Origin: CAZSDP01 sp964605665
GTDB taxonomy: Bacteria > Planctomycetota > UBA8108 > UBA1146
Direction of reading: 5' to 3'
Assembly: GCA_964605665.1 (NCBI GenBank)
Contig: CAZSDP010000008.1
Location: 62,001-126,000 of the forward strand
Length of the DNA: 64,000 bases
Part shown: piece by piece, positions 44,859 through 53,311 of the stretch
How the letters are laid out: each line of letters opens with the position of its first letter
Position numbering within the stretch: the stretch's first letter is position 1
The notes under the pieces: model-generated
Told to the model about the DNA's origin: nothing
Seen by the model: the letters and a program-made list of their open reading frames with translations, nothing else
Database searches by the model: none
Position numbers and translations under genes: made by a program

Positions 44859-47843
44859 ATGAGAATCCCATCTCGGTTTCAATCAACCCAAGGTAAACCC
44901 ATATATTTCAAGACCTTACAAATCCTCTGCTCCGCTCTCGTCATCTTCTGCTCCCTCGTGATCCTCAACTCCGATCCCCGCTCACTCTCCGACCGAGCGG
45001 AGGCTCTGGATGATCAACAAAACGTCGCAGAACGTGTTTCCGAGCAGATTCTCGCCCTCGGGTCGGACGACTGGGGAGCCCGACAAGCCGCCACTGAGAA
45101 GCTCTTGGAACTGGGCCCTGCCGCCATCGGGCCGTTGCGCGCCCTGGAACACAGCTCAGACCCGGAGATTCGTAGCCGGGTCACTTGGCTCCTCTCCTTA
45201 CTCGCACCACCGATTTACACCTTTGAACTACTGCGACTCGGCGGCTCAGAGCAGGTTTTCGAGCCATTGGAATGGGCACGCTCCGTCTTTCCGGTCCGCG
45301 AGATGGGTGAGGTGGAGTCACGGCGCCTCGATGGCCTCGGTAGGAAGCTGAAGATCTCGGTCGAGGGGCAGGAGCCTCTCTTCCAAATCGAAGTCGAAAT
45401 CAGTGCCGAACGTGGTTCTTTGCAGCTGAATGGAGAGGTTCCTCTCGACGGAATCACCCTGCTCTGCCGAGAAGAGTCGTTCGGAGTCGAAACAGTTCAG
45501 GGTCGCGTCTCAGTGGAGAGGCGACCGGCGATTTGGGTGGGACGACTCTCGAGAAGTGAAGGGGCCCCCGCCCCATTCCCCCTCGAAGATGAATCCGAGA
45601 TTTGGGCTTGGTTACAAGCAAGAGTCGAAGATGCCCTGAAGTCGGAAGAGCGACGAGGCGCCGCGATACAAGTCGCAGGGGAGTGGGGGCGACTCGATCT
45701 ATTGCCGACACTCGATGAAGTCGCGAGTGTTGATCGTCGAGAGGCTGCACTCGCTCGCCTCCGCGCTGGTGACAGCTCCGTCATCGCCGAGCTCGAAACG
45801 ATTCTATCCCTTCATGAAGATGGAACTGAGCCACTCGAGGTCAACGAGCAGAGCGAAGTTGCTTTCGCCCTCCTAAAGGCAGGTTCCGATGCGGGGCTCG
45901 ACCACCTTCTCACCCGCTTTCCCGAAGGGACACAGTGGTTCCAACATCGAACGAGCGGAGCGCTCCTCCAGAGACTGGCTGATCCGGAATTCTTCGACCG
46001 CAACGCTCTCAAGATTCTGGCAACACTGCTCGACCCGGAGAGTTTCGGCGGTGTCACTTGGTCGAACGGCGTCAATCAACTCCTTCTCCAAACTCTGCAA
46101 GATCAAATCACCCCCGAGGTGTTTGCGGAGAAGCTGAAGACGGTGATCTCCGAAGCTCTGGCTGAATCCACCGGGTCGGGAGCGTCCAGAACTCGACTGA
46201 TGCTCAGAGTTCTGCTCCGCACTCTTCGGCAAGAGCAGATTCCCGCGGAGTATTGGCTCGAGTCGGTCGCGGCGCTTCTCGATGGGACATTTGTCGAAGA
46301 AGCGTTCACGCTGGTGCTCGACCGAGCGCTCGCAGATAGCATCTCCCCTGAGGAGTTTCGCGAGTTCTGGTTCAAGATCGGAAACAACCTCGAAGGATCA
46401 GACGCCAGCCGCCTCTTCCGCAGCCGTGCTTGCCTGGTTCGAGTCCTCGAGATTCCCGACTTACCGCTGGAAGATCGGCAAAAGCTCTATCTGGAGCAAC
46501 TTCGATGCTTCGCTGTCGAAGGGCAGAACTTGAGAACCACGATCGATCGTGAGTTCGAACAGAAGTTCGGCAAGTTTGGCGAAAAGCCGCGAAGTCATCA
46601 GGATGATGAGGGGTGGGCGAAGCGGGGGATCGCTTGGAAAGAGCATCTTCTCACGTTGCCTCTGGAGTCTTTCGCTCCGGAGCCTTTGGAAACTGAAGAG
46701 TCCCTCCTCTACACCGTGGCCGACCTTCGCATCGATCAGATCTCGGGGGAGATCGAGTTTGTCGATTGCCAAAGTCACCGAGTCACTCCAGGGCTTGCTC
46801 AGGTTGAAGTCGGTCCCGACCTCGAGAATCGAACCTTACTCATCCATAAGTACCCGGTGACGAATCGGGCGGGAATGTACCGCCTTCAAGGAAGTTCTGT
46901 TCTCACCGTCGGTCGTCCCCATTCCCGCAGTATGCGTCGATACTGGCGCAACCTCGACTACCTCATCTCGGAGCAGCGCTACGGGGTCAAGGGCACCGAT
47001 CGATCGGGGATGATTCGTTTCGAGTCTCTCTCATTCCTCGAAGAGTGGCCCACGACCACGGTGCCGGAAGATATCGAGGAAGGACCTGAGGAAGCTCTTC
47101 CGAAACTTCCCCCTTCAGACTTCCCAGTAGAAGGGGACTCACCGGAGATCCTTTGGGAAAAGCTGTGTCGACGCCTTGCGGCAAACTTCGAGACGGCGAC
47201 TCCAACCCTTCGAAGAGACTACTTTGCCGTCTTTTCGAAGTTCCGCATCGAAGCGGTGCGAGACACTTTGATCGAATTGTTTGAGAGCCAACCCGATACC
47301 CAGATTGCCCGGGTACTCCTCTCTCTCGGAGACACCCGCGGCCAACAACTTCTTCTCCGTTCGGTGGAGTCTGGGGCGCCCGAGTCAGTCGATATCCTGG
47401 TCGACCTCTTGAAAGCTGGAGAGCCGAAGGCGATCGATCCCGCTCTCGACTGGCTGGAAAGGTCACCGACCTCCAAGCGGATGCGTGGAGGAAGCCCCTA
47501 CTCGTTGATCCAAGCGCTGGAGAGAGCCTTTGAGGATGAGCGACTTCGCGATCAGTTTGACGAAGATCGTGTCTTCGAGGTTTTGATCGGTGCCCTCGAT
47601 CTCAACAACTTGCAGGGGGTGATTCTGCCGATTCTTCGCAAGCGAACCGGACTCGACTTTGGCTATTACGAGTCATTCCAACTCCTCGACACCGAAGAGC
47701 GCACTGCCGCCCAGCAGGAGTGCTTCGCTCAATGGCGGAGTTGGTGGCACGATCGCCTGGAGAAAAGAAAAAAAGCGGGCCTCGATGATGCAAACGGGCA
47801 CGATCGAGGTCAAAAGGTCGATCAGAAGCAAAAGAAGCCCTAA
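44859..47843 (+). CDS. Large exported HEAT-repeat-like protein of unknown function
   Basis: A 994-residue protein with an N-terminal hydrophobic segment (about 18-41) that is a signal peptide or anchor. Residues 60-115 (ALGSDDWGARQAATEKLLEL, then DPEIRSRVTWLLS) match the HEAT-type motif common in secreted planctomycete proteins. The rest is mostly helical and Leu/Glu-rich, with HEAT-like stretches again near 820-890 (VRDTLIELFESQPDTQIARV, LLRSVESGAPESVDILVDLL). A beta-rich middle part (about 620-720) separates them. The C-terminus is Lys/Gln-rich. No catalytic motif was recognised; a scaffold role is plausible. It has no obvious operon partner. Confidence 0.75.
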   Translation: MRIPSRFQSTQGKPIYFKTLQILCSALVIFCSLVILNSDPRSLSDRAEALDDQQNVAERVSEQILALGSDDWGARQAATEKLLELGPAAIGPLRALEHSSDPEIRSRVTWLLSLLAPPIYTFELLRLGGSEQVFEPLEWARSVFPVREMGEVESRRLDGLGRKLKISVEGQEPLFQIEVEISAERGSLQLNGEVPLDGITLLCREESFGVETVQGRVSVERRPAIWVGRLSRSEGAPAPFPLEDESEIWAWLQARVEDALKSEERRGAAIQVAGEWGRLDLLPTLDEVASVDRREAALARLRAGDSSVIAELETILSLHEDGTEPLEVNEQSEVAFALLKAGSDAGLDHLLTRFPEGTQWFQHRTSGALLQRLADPEFFDRNALKILATLLDPESFGGVTWSNGVNQLLLQTLQDQITPEVFAEKLKTVISEALAESTGSGASRTRLMLRVLLRTLRQEQIPAEYWLESVAALLDGTFVEEAFTLVLDRALADSISPEEFREFWFKIGNNLEGSDASRLFRSRACLVRVLEIPDLPLEDRQKLYLEQLRCFAVEGQNLRTTIDREFEQKFGKFGEKPRSHQDDEGWAKRGIAWKEHLLTLPLESFAPEPLETEESLLYTVADLRIDQISGEIEFVDCQSHRVTPGLAQVEVGPDLENRTLLIHKYPVTNRAGMYRLQGSSVLTVGRPHSRSMRRYWRNLDYLISEQRYGVKGTDRSGMIRFESLSFLEEWPTTTVPEDIEEGPEEALPKLPPSDFPVEGDSPEILWEKLCRRLAANFETATPTLRRDYFAVFSKFRIEAVRDTLIELFESQPDTQIARVLLSLGDTRGQQLLLRSVESGAPESVDILVDLLKAGEPKAIDPALDWLERSPTSKRMRGGSPYSLIQALERAFEDERLRDQFDEDRVFEVLIGALDLNNLQGVILPILRKRTGLDFGYYESFQLLDTEERTAAQQECFAQWRSWWHDRLEKRKKAGLDDANGHDRGQKVDQKQKKP

Positions 47844-48401
47844 TCGCGCTTCGCGCCCTCCCGATTCAAAGCTCCGATGGTGAGAAGCACCGCGATTTCT
47901 CGTTCCTCAGTAGAAATTTTGATCTCGCGGCGGTTTGCCCCCTCCATCAGCCCCATCGTACTCTTGCCCTGGGCCCGATTTCCCTCGCCACCTTGAGGCG
48001 CTTGGCGGTCCCCTAGGGCTGAGAGCTCGCCGTCTCCCAGCAACCCTCTCAACCTGGAGTTTCGTCATTCACCCCACGGAGAGTACGGACTTCGACCTGT
48101 CCTCCTCATTTACTAAGCTTTGAAGTTCCTCCTGAGATCTGCCAAGCAACCGCCACAAGACCTGTCTTAAAAGGCATTTAAGAATTCTGTTAGCGACTAA
48201 CAAACATTCAAGATAGCCGTTCGCCAACGCCGATAGATGGCTTGGAGTCGCCACCGATGGAGATCGACGCGCTTCGACGCAAGAACGACGGCTCCAACCC
48301 TTCGATTTGCGAGGGGGAAGTCTCGACCTTGAAGGTCGAACCACAGGACTCCGAGGTCCCCGACCTCGCCCCAGCATCTCTCGCAAGAAAGGAGTCGAGC
48401 T
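47844..48401. other. Long intergenic region before the sigma-factor gene (558 bp)
   Basis: No gene is convincing here. The region includes an AT-richer patch around 48165-48205 with a 15-bp inverted repeat (48188-48202). It presumably holds the sigma-factor promoter. A small RNA could lie here, but nothing identifies one. Confidence 0.45.
48188..48202. promoter_or_regulatory. 15-bp inverted repeat upstream of the sigma factor
   Basis: TGTTAG-cga-CTAACA has 6-bp perfect arms around three bases, in an AT-richer patch 200 bases upstream of the sigma-factor start. It looks like a repressor operator; the protein is unknown. Confidence 0.35.
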
Positions 48402-49283
48402 ATGAGTGCCCGTGAAGTCGGCCTCGAAACATACTTTCGTGACATCAACCGTTATTCGCTTTTGACCAAGGAGAGCGAACGAGAGCTCGCCATCAAAGTT
48501 CGAGCAGGAGATCCAGAAGCCAGAGACCAGATGGTCCGGTGCAACCTTCGTTTGGTCGTCAGCATCGCCAAACACTATGTGGATCGGGGACTCCCCCTCC
48601 TCGACCTGATCGAGGAAGGAAACCTCGGACTGCTCAAGGCGGTGGAACGATTTGATCCAGCCGCTGAGTGTCGCTTCAGCACTTACGCGACTTGGTGGAT
48701 CAAGCAATCGATCAAGCGAGCATTGATCGATACGGTCAAAGCAGTCCGTATTCCCTCCTACATGGTCGAGGTCATTTCGAAGTGGAAGAAGGCGGCCGCG
48801 AACCTCGCCATCGAGTTGGGTCGTCCGCCGTTGTTTCATGAGATTGCCGAACGACTCGAGATTCCGATGGAGAACACCAAAATTATCCAGAGTGCCCTTC
48901 ACGCTTCGAGCTCAGCCAGCCAGACGATTTCGATTGAGAACACCTGGAACATATCAGACGTTATCGAAGACAAGGCGCAACATCAGCCTCACTTCATCCT
49001 CACCCAAAACCTCGAAGTCGAAACAGTCGAGAGCCTGATGTCGCTCCTCGAAGAGAGAGATGCGAAGATCTTGCGGATGCGCTACGGAATCGATAACGGT
49101 GATCCGATGACGCTCAAAGAAATCGGAGAGCGGGTCAATCTATCGCGAGAGAGAGTTCGACAGATCGAGAACGACGCCCTCTCAAAGCTCTACATCATTC
49201 TGAATGCAAGCGGTGAAGAACGCGTAGAAAACGGGATCGACGAATTCAATCCAGAAGAGTACGAATTGAATCTGAACGAATAG
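48402..49283 (+). CDS. RNA polymerase sigma-70-family factor (RpoD/RpoS-like)
   Basis: A 293-residue sigma factor. Region 1.2 (GLETYFRDINRYSLLTKESE) starts almost at the N-terminus, so there is no region 1.1. Region 2 contains NLRLVVSIAKHYVDRGLPLLD and the promoter-melting segment FSTYATWWIKQSIKRAL; region 3 follows, and region 4.2 has a typical helix-turn-helix (LKEIGERVNLSRERVRQIE). The size and lack of region 1.1 suggest a group 2 or short primary factor rather than a full RpoD. The last 20 residues are acidic. The start at 48402 follows AAAGGAG, and a terminator follows the gene. Confidence 0.9.
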   Translation: MSAREVGLETYFRDINRYSLLTKESERELAIKVRAGDPEARDQMVRCNLRLVVSIAKHYVDRGLPLLDLIEEGNLGLLKAVERFDPAAECRFSTYATWWIKQSIKRALIDTVKAVRIPSYMVEVISKWKKAAANLAIELGRPPLFHEIAERLEIPMENTKIIQSALHASSSASQTISIENTWNISDVIEDKAQHQPHFILTQNLEVETVESLMSLLEERDAKILRMRYGIDNGDPMTLKEIGERVNLSRERVRQIENDALSKLYIILNASGEERVENGIDEFNPEEYELNLNE

Positions 49284-49656
49284 CATTTCCCTTGTACTGA
49301 AATCATGAGAAGCGGCGTCGATTGTCAGAACAGTCGACGCCGCTTTTCATCGACTCCGTTCCAATCGCCGGAAGGGCCGGTCGAGAGCCCATATGACGCT
49401 CCTATAGCCTCGATCCGCAGATCTGCCCCGATCTTCCACTCTGGATTGACCCGCTGGGGCCGCCAATGACGATCTCCTGCAACAATCGTAGATTCCCTCC
49501 CTCGGATCCGATCCCGGTTCGAGCACGGCAGGTTACAATCTCCGGTCGGAAGTCCGAGCTCGGTCTCGATTCTGATGGAATGAGTCGAGATCGGAGGCGC
49601 TTGCGACACCGCTTCGCTGGACCACTGACCTGAACTGCATAACGCTGGAAGATGCC
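49284..49656 (+). other. Intergenic region between the sigma factor and apt (373 bp)
   Basis: It begins with the sigma-factor terminator (49311-49347). The remaining 300 bases contain no gene I can support and no clear promoter motif, although the apt promoter must lie here. Confidence 0.45.
49311..49347 (+). terminator. Rho-independent terminator of the sigma-factor gene
   Basis: An 11-bp perfect stem (AGCGGCGTCGA, 49311-49321, with TCGACGCCGCT, 49334-49344) has a 12-base loop and ends in a TTTT tract. Confidence 0.85.
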
Positions 49657-50181
49657 ATGACTCTCGATCTACGTGAATACATGCGCGACATCCCCGACTT
49701 CCCCAAGCCGGGAATTCTCTTCAAAGACATCACTCCCTTGCTCGGCAACCCCACCGCATTTCGCTCCGCGATCGAACAAATGAGCTCCCTCGTTTCCGAG
49801 CAGACTTTCGACATGATCGCCTCTCCGGAAGCGCGAGGATTCATCTTCGGAGCTCCCTTGGCGAGTCACATCGGTAAAGGATTCGTTCCGATACGAAAGC
49901 CGAACAAATTGCCATCGACCACAACCTCCGTCACCTACGATCTCGAGTACGGGAGCGATACCGTGGAGATGCATAGTGACGGAGTAGAAGCAGGGCAGCG
50001 TGTACTCCTCGTCGACGACGTTCTGGCAACCGGTGGCACCATGGCTGCATGCCGTGAATTGGTTGAGAAGAGCGGTGGCACCGTGGTCGGCTGCCTCTTT
50101 CTGATGGAGCTCGCGTTTCTAGCAGGACGAGAGCGACTCACCGGGTTACCGATCTTTACCGTCCTGGAGGAATCCTCGTGA
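49657..50181 (+). CDS. apt: Adenine phosphoribosyltransferase
   Basis: A 174-residue purine-salvage enzyme that makes AMP from adenine and PRPP in the cytoplasm. REYMRDIPDFPKPGILFKDITPLL (N-terminal hood) is nearly diagnostic for Apt, ASPEARGFIFG holds base-binding residues, and the PRPP motif VLLVDDVLATGGT is at 116-128. The length is normal. Its stop codon overlaps the GTG start of the TldD-like gene by four bases (GTGA), so the two are cotranslated. Confidence 0.96.
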   Translation: MTLDLREYMRDIPDFPKPGILFKDITPLLGNPTAFRSAIEQMSSLVSEQTFDMIASPEARGFIFGAPLASHIGKGFVPIRKPNKLPSTTTSVTYDLEYGSDTVEMHSDGVEAGQRVLLVDDVLATGGTMAACRELVEKSGGTVVGCLFLMELAFLAGRERLTGLPIFTVLEESS

Positions 50182-51887
50182 ACCGTAGCACCGCGCTGCG
50201 GATCATCGAGACTGCAGCTTCTGAAATCGATCGAGCTCTCGCAACGCTGACGCAGCGAAAGAACCCCTCTCTCTTCTACCTTTCTCACCTAATCCGAGAG
50301 GAAGAAGGAGTCTTCATCGAGGCGCGCCACGGAGCCATCTCTCGCGAGAGGAATGAAGTCAGGCGCAGCTGCCTTACCGACGCGCGGGTGGGAACGACGA
50401 AGAGAGATCAAGTCGCAGAGGGAGGCCTCCTCGACAACTCGACCGATGATGAGTCTTATGGCTACGTGTCTTTGCCGATCGGAAATGACCTCGACGCCCT
50501 GAGGCACGCTCTCTGGCGCTTGACCGATGCCCGTACGCGCGAAGCAGAAGATTCATGGCTTCGCAAACGCGCGAGTGAACTCACCTATCTCGATGTGAAT
50601 CGACATCTCGGCGCGTTCGAATTGCGTCCTTCCCGCGAGCAATTGAAGTTCAGGAAACTACCCGACATCGACCTCGCTCACTGGAAACGCACCATCGAGC
50701 GGGCTTCCGCCATCGTCAAGAAGTACCCTTCGATCAAGAACAGCCACGTCGAGTTGCGAGCCAAGAACCAGACTCGGATCTTTGTGAACTCAGAGGGGAC
50801 TCGACTGATCGACCGTCGATCCTACTGGACTCTCGAAGCCTACCTTTGGCATCTCTCTCCAAAAGGGGACGGTCTTCCCTGGTCGATCGTGCACACCGCC
50901 AGTGACCCAGAAGAGTTGCCATCGCTACGAGCTTTCGAAAAGGAAATCGTCGAGCGTATCGAACTCCTCGAGGAGCTCGGCAATGCCCCCGTCGTGCGCA
51001 GCTATTCAGGACCGGTGCTACTCGAACCGATCCCCGCGGGACTTTTGATTCATGAAGCGCTCGGTCACCGCCTAGAAGGAAACCGGCTTCTCTCCCCAGG
51101 AGAAGGGCAGACCTTCCGGGACTCGATGGGAGAGGTTGTTCTCCCCGAGTTCCTGTCTCTGCGAGACGACCCCAGTCTCTCTACCCATCAAGGGACGAGC
51201 CTGATCGGCCACTACTCCTTTGACGATGAGGGGATCGAAGCACAAAACGCCTCTCTGATCGAGAACGGTCGACTTGTAGGGTTCCTCACGTCGCGCACGC
51301 CGATCTTCAAGAAGCACCAATCAAATGGACATGGTCGCTCGAGAACTCATGAACGGCCGATGAGCCGCATGGGAGTGACCATCCTTGAGAGTAACGCTGG
51401 GTATAGCGCGGAAGCGTTGCGCGCTCAGTTGATCGACGAAGTCAAGAAACAGAATCTCCCCTACGGCATCCGCATCATTCACGCATCAGGGGGTGAAACC
51501 GCCACGGACGCATACAACTTCCAAGCATTTCTTGGAGAGATCAATCTCGCTTCACGGGTCTATCCCGATGGTCGAGAGGAACTGATCCGGGGGGTCAACT
51601 TTGTCGGAACGCCCCTCAATGCGGTGCGTGGAATCGTCGCCTCGGGTAAAGAGAGCGAAGTGGACAACGCCTACTGCGGAGCGGAATCAGGATATGTCCC
51701 AGTGTCCACCATCAGCCCAGCGTTGTTGGTGAAGCACCTAGAGCTTCAGAGCAAGTCAGAGACACCCTACACGCAATATCTCTATCCGATTCCTTGGGCC
51801 CACTCCGCGCAAAATAGCGGAGGAGCTCGGAGAAAAGCGACGCCGCGCAAGAAGCCAGCACGATCGGCAAGACGCTCAAAAGAGTGA
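50178..51887 (+). CDS. TldD/PmbA-family zinc metalloprotease (TldD-type)
   Basis: A 569-residue protein of the TldD/TldE family, whose members cleave unfolded peptides, mature some ribosomally made peptides and help degrade antitoxins. The catalytic motif HEALGH is at residues 292-297 (HExxxH), followed by RLEGN. The C-terminal domain contains NAYCGAESGYVPVS, where the Cys may be the third zinc ligand. The last 25 residues are Arg/Lys/Ala-rich, an unusual basic tail. TldD normally forms a heterodimer with TldE (PmbA), which is not in this window. The GTG start overlaps the end of apt by four bases. Confidence 0.9.
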   Translation: MNRSTALRIIETAASEIDRALATLTQRKNPSLFYLSHLIREEEGVFIEARHGAISRERNEVRRSCLTDARVGTTKRDQVAEGGLLDNSTDDESYGYVSLPIGNDLDALRHALWRLTDARTREAEDSWLRKRASELTYLDVNRHLGAFELRPSREQLKFRKLPDIDLAHWKRTIERASAIVKKYPSIKNSHVELRAKNQTRIFVNSEGTRLIDRRSYWTLEAYLWHLSPKGDGLPWSIVHTASDPEELPSLRAFEKEIVERIELLEELGNAPVVRSYSGPVLLEPIPAGLLIHEALGHRLEGNRLLSPGEGQTFRDSMGEVVLPEFLSLRDDPSLSTHQGTSLIGHYSFDDEGIEAQNASLIENGRLVGFLTSRTPIFKKHQSNGHGRSRTHERPMSRMGVTILESNAGYSAEALRAQLIDEVKKQNLPYGIRIIHASGGETATDAYNFQAFLGEINLASRVYPDGREELIRGVNFVGTPLNAVRGIVASGKESEVDNAYCGAESGYVPVSTISPALLVKHLELQSKSETPYTQYLYPIPWAHSAQNSGGARRKATPRKKPARSARRSKE

Positions 51888-51946
51888 TCGAGCCCACTAG
51901 AGAAACCGCTGTCGGTGCCTCGAGAATATCGAGTCGTCACCGGCCC

Positions 51947-53137
51947 CTATTGCAGGATGCCTCCACAATCGGGGAGCAAAGACCTGGCGATCTGGGTCAT
52001 GAGAGCCCGGTTACTTCCCTCACCTACGCGGGTCACGAACAGATCGTTGTGATGCCGACTGAGGCCAAATTCATCGAGGCCTGCAACCCCTCCGCAGATC
52101 TCCATCGCTTCGACCAGCAAGTGGGAAGCGGCTCTCGAACTATCGATCTTCACTTTCGCAGCGCGTTCACGATCGACTAAGCCTCGGTCATATCGATCGA
52201 GTAGGTTCATCAGCCAGGTGAGATTTCGGTCGAGAGCGAGATCCATCTCCAGAACCACATCCTGCACCCTCTGGAAGCGAGCGATCGGCGCGCCAAACTG
52301 CTCTCTCTCCTGAACATATTGACGAACGCGGTCGAGAGCAAATGCCAGCGAAGCGAGAGCGAGTCCGGCGATGAATAAGCGCCCTCCATTCAGGGTCGTC
52401 ACCATCACCTTGAAGCCCTCGTTCAACTCACCAAGAATCTGCGCTTCCGTCACCTCGACTTGATCGAAGACGATCGAACCGGTCGACGACATCGTCCACA
52501 CCGTCTTGCCCGACATTTCAGAGTAGTGAACGTTTGGATGATCCATCGGTACGATAAAACAGGTCGACCGATGACCGTTACGCCCCTCAGGATCGGTCAG
52601 CGCATGAACGATCACGTGACTCGCCCACTTCGCATTCGTCGACCAGCACTTCTCACCACGGATTCGCCAGCCATTTCCATGGCGTTCTGCCACAACTTCG
52701 GGGTTCGCAGCATCTGAACCGCGCCCCGGCTCCGAAAGACCGAACACCACCATTCTTTTCCCCGCCGAGAGATCTGCGAGGTGCTCGGTTTTCTGCTCTT
52801 CGGTTCCATAATTCAGGATCGGATTGACCCCCAACGAAACCGCTGCCCCCGGAGTAATCGCCACTGAGTGACTCTGATAACCGAGCGCGAGGCCGGCCAA
52901 AACCAGCTCGGTCAACCCCCCTCCCTGACCGCCATGCTCTTCTGGAACCGGCAATCCGAAGATCCCCATCTCACCGAGCTGTTCGATCACTTCTTCCGGT
53001 ACATAGCCGCCGGCTCGTTCCCAACCGAGAAGCTTGGGACCGAGTTCGCGATCAGCGAACTCAGCGACCGCCTGGTAAAACTCGAAGCGGTCCTCACTGA
53101 TGAGGTTGGAAAGATAGAGATCAATCTGGCGACTCAT
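51947..53137 (-). CDS. Acyl-CoA dehydrogenase
   Basis: A 396-residue FAD-dependent enzyme that introduces the alpha-beta double bond into an acyl-CoA. FGLSEPGRGSDAANPEV is the FAD/substrate signature. GEKCWSTNAKWASHVIVHAL and REQFGAPIARFQRVQ cover the middle and C-terminal domains. The C-terminal VGEGSNRALMTQIAR aligns with the EGT region, whose Glu is the catalytic base in many members. The start ATG at 53137 gives a normal length; a frame running to 53218 would add 27 residues of no family character. The substrate (fatty or branched-chain acyl-CoA) cannot be told. It is a single gene with no ETF or thiolase beside it. Confidence 0.92.
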   Translation of the reverse strand: MSRQIDLYLSNLISEDRFEFYQAVAEFADRELGPKLLGWERAGGYVPEEVIEQLGEMGIFGLPVPEEHGGQGGGLTELVLAGLALGYQSHSVAITPGAAVSLGVNPILNYGTEEQKTEHLADLSAGKRMVVFGLSEPGRGSDAANPEVVAERHGNGWRIRGEKCWSTNAKWASHVIVHALTDPEGRNGHRSTCFIVPMDHPNVHYSEMSGKTVWTMSSTGSIVFDQVEVTEAQILGELNEGFKVMVTTLNGGRLFIAGLALASLAFALDRVRQYVQEREQFGAPIARFQRVQDVVLEMDLALDRNLTWLMNLLDRYDRGLVDRERAAKVKIDSSRAASHLLVEAMEICGGVAGLDEFGLSRHHNDLFVTRVGEGSNRALMTQIARSLLPDCGGILQ

Positions 53138-53311
53138 GACCCAAGGTGTCCCTTCGAAGGAGGATGCGAGGCATTCAGATCGGACGGTGACGGGCTGGAG
53201 AAATTCAAAGGAGTGCACATCGCGAAGGAGAGGAATCTAGCAAGCTCGCGCCCAACTCTCAACCGCACCCGATCATCGAGAGCCGATCGGTGGAGCATTC
53301 GCTTCTGTCAA

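Noticed and set aside
47844..48401. A small RNA (for example 6S RNA) in the long intergenic region
   Set aside because: No conserved bubble structure or sequence was recognised by eye, and no flanking terminator was found; a covariance-model search would be needed.
48069..48902. A 277-residue open frame opposite the start of the sigma-factor gene
   Set aside because: Half of it is antisense to conserved sigma regions 1.2-3, and no motif or ribosome-binding site supports it.
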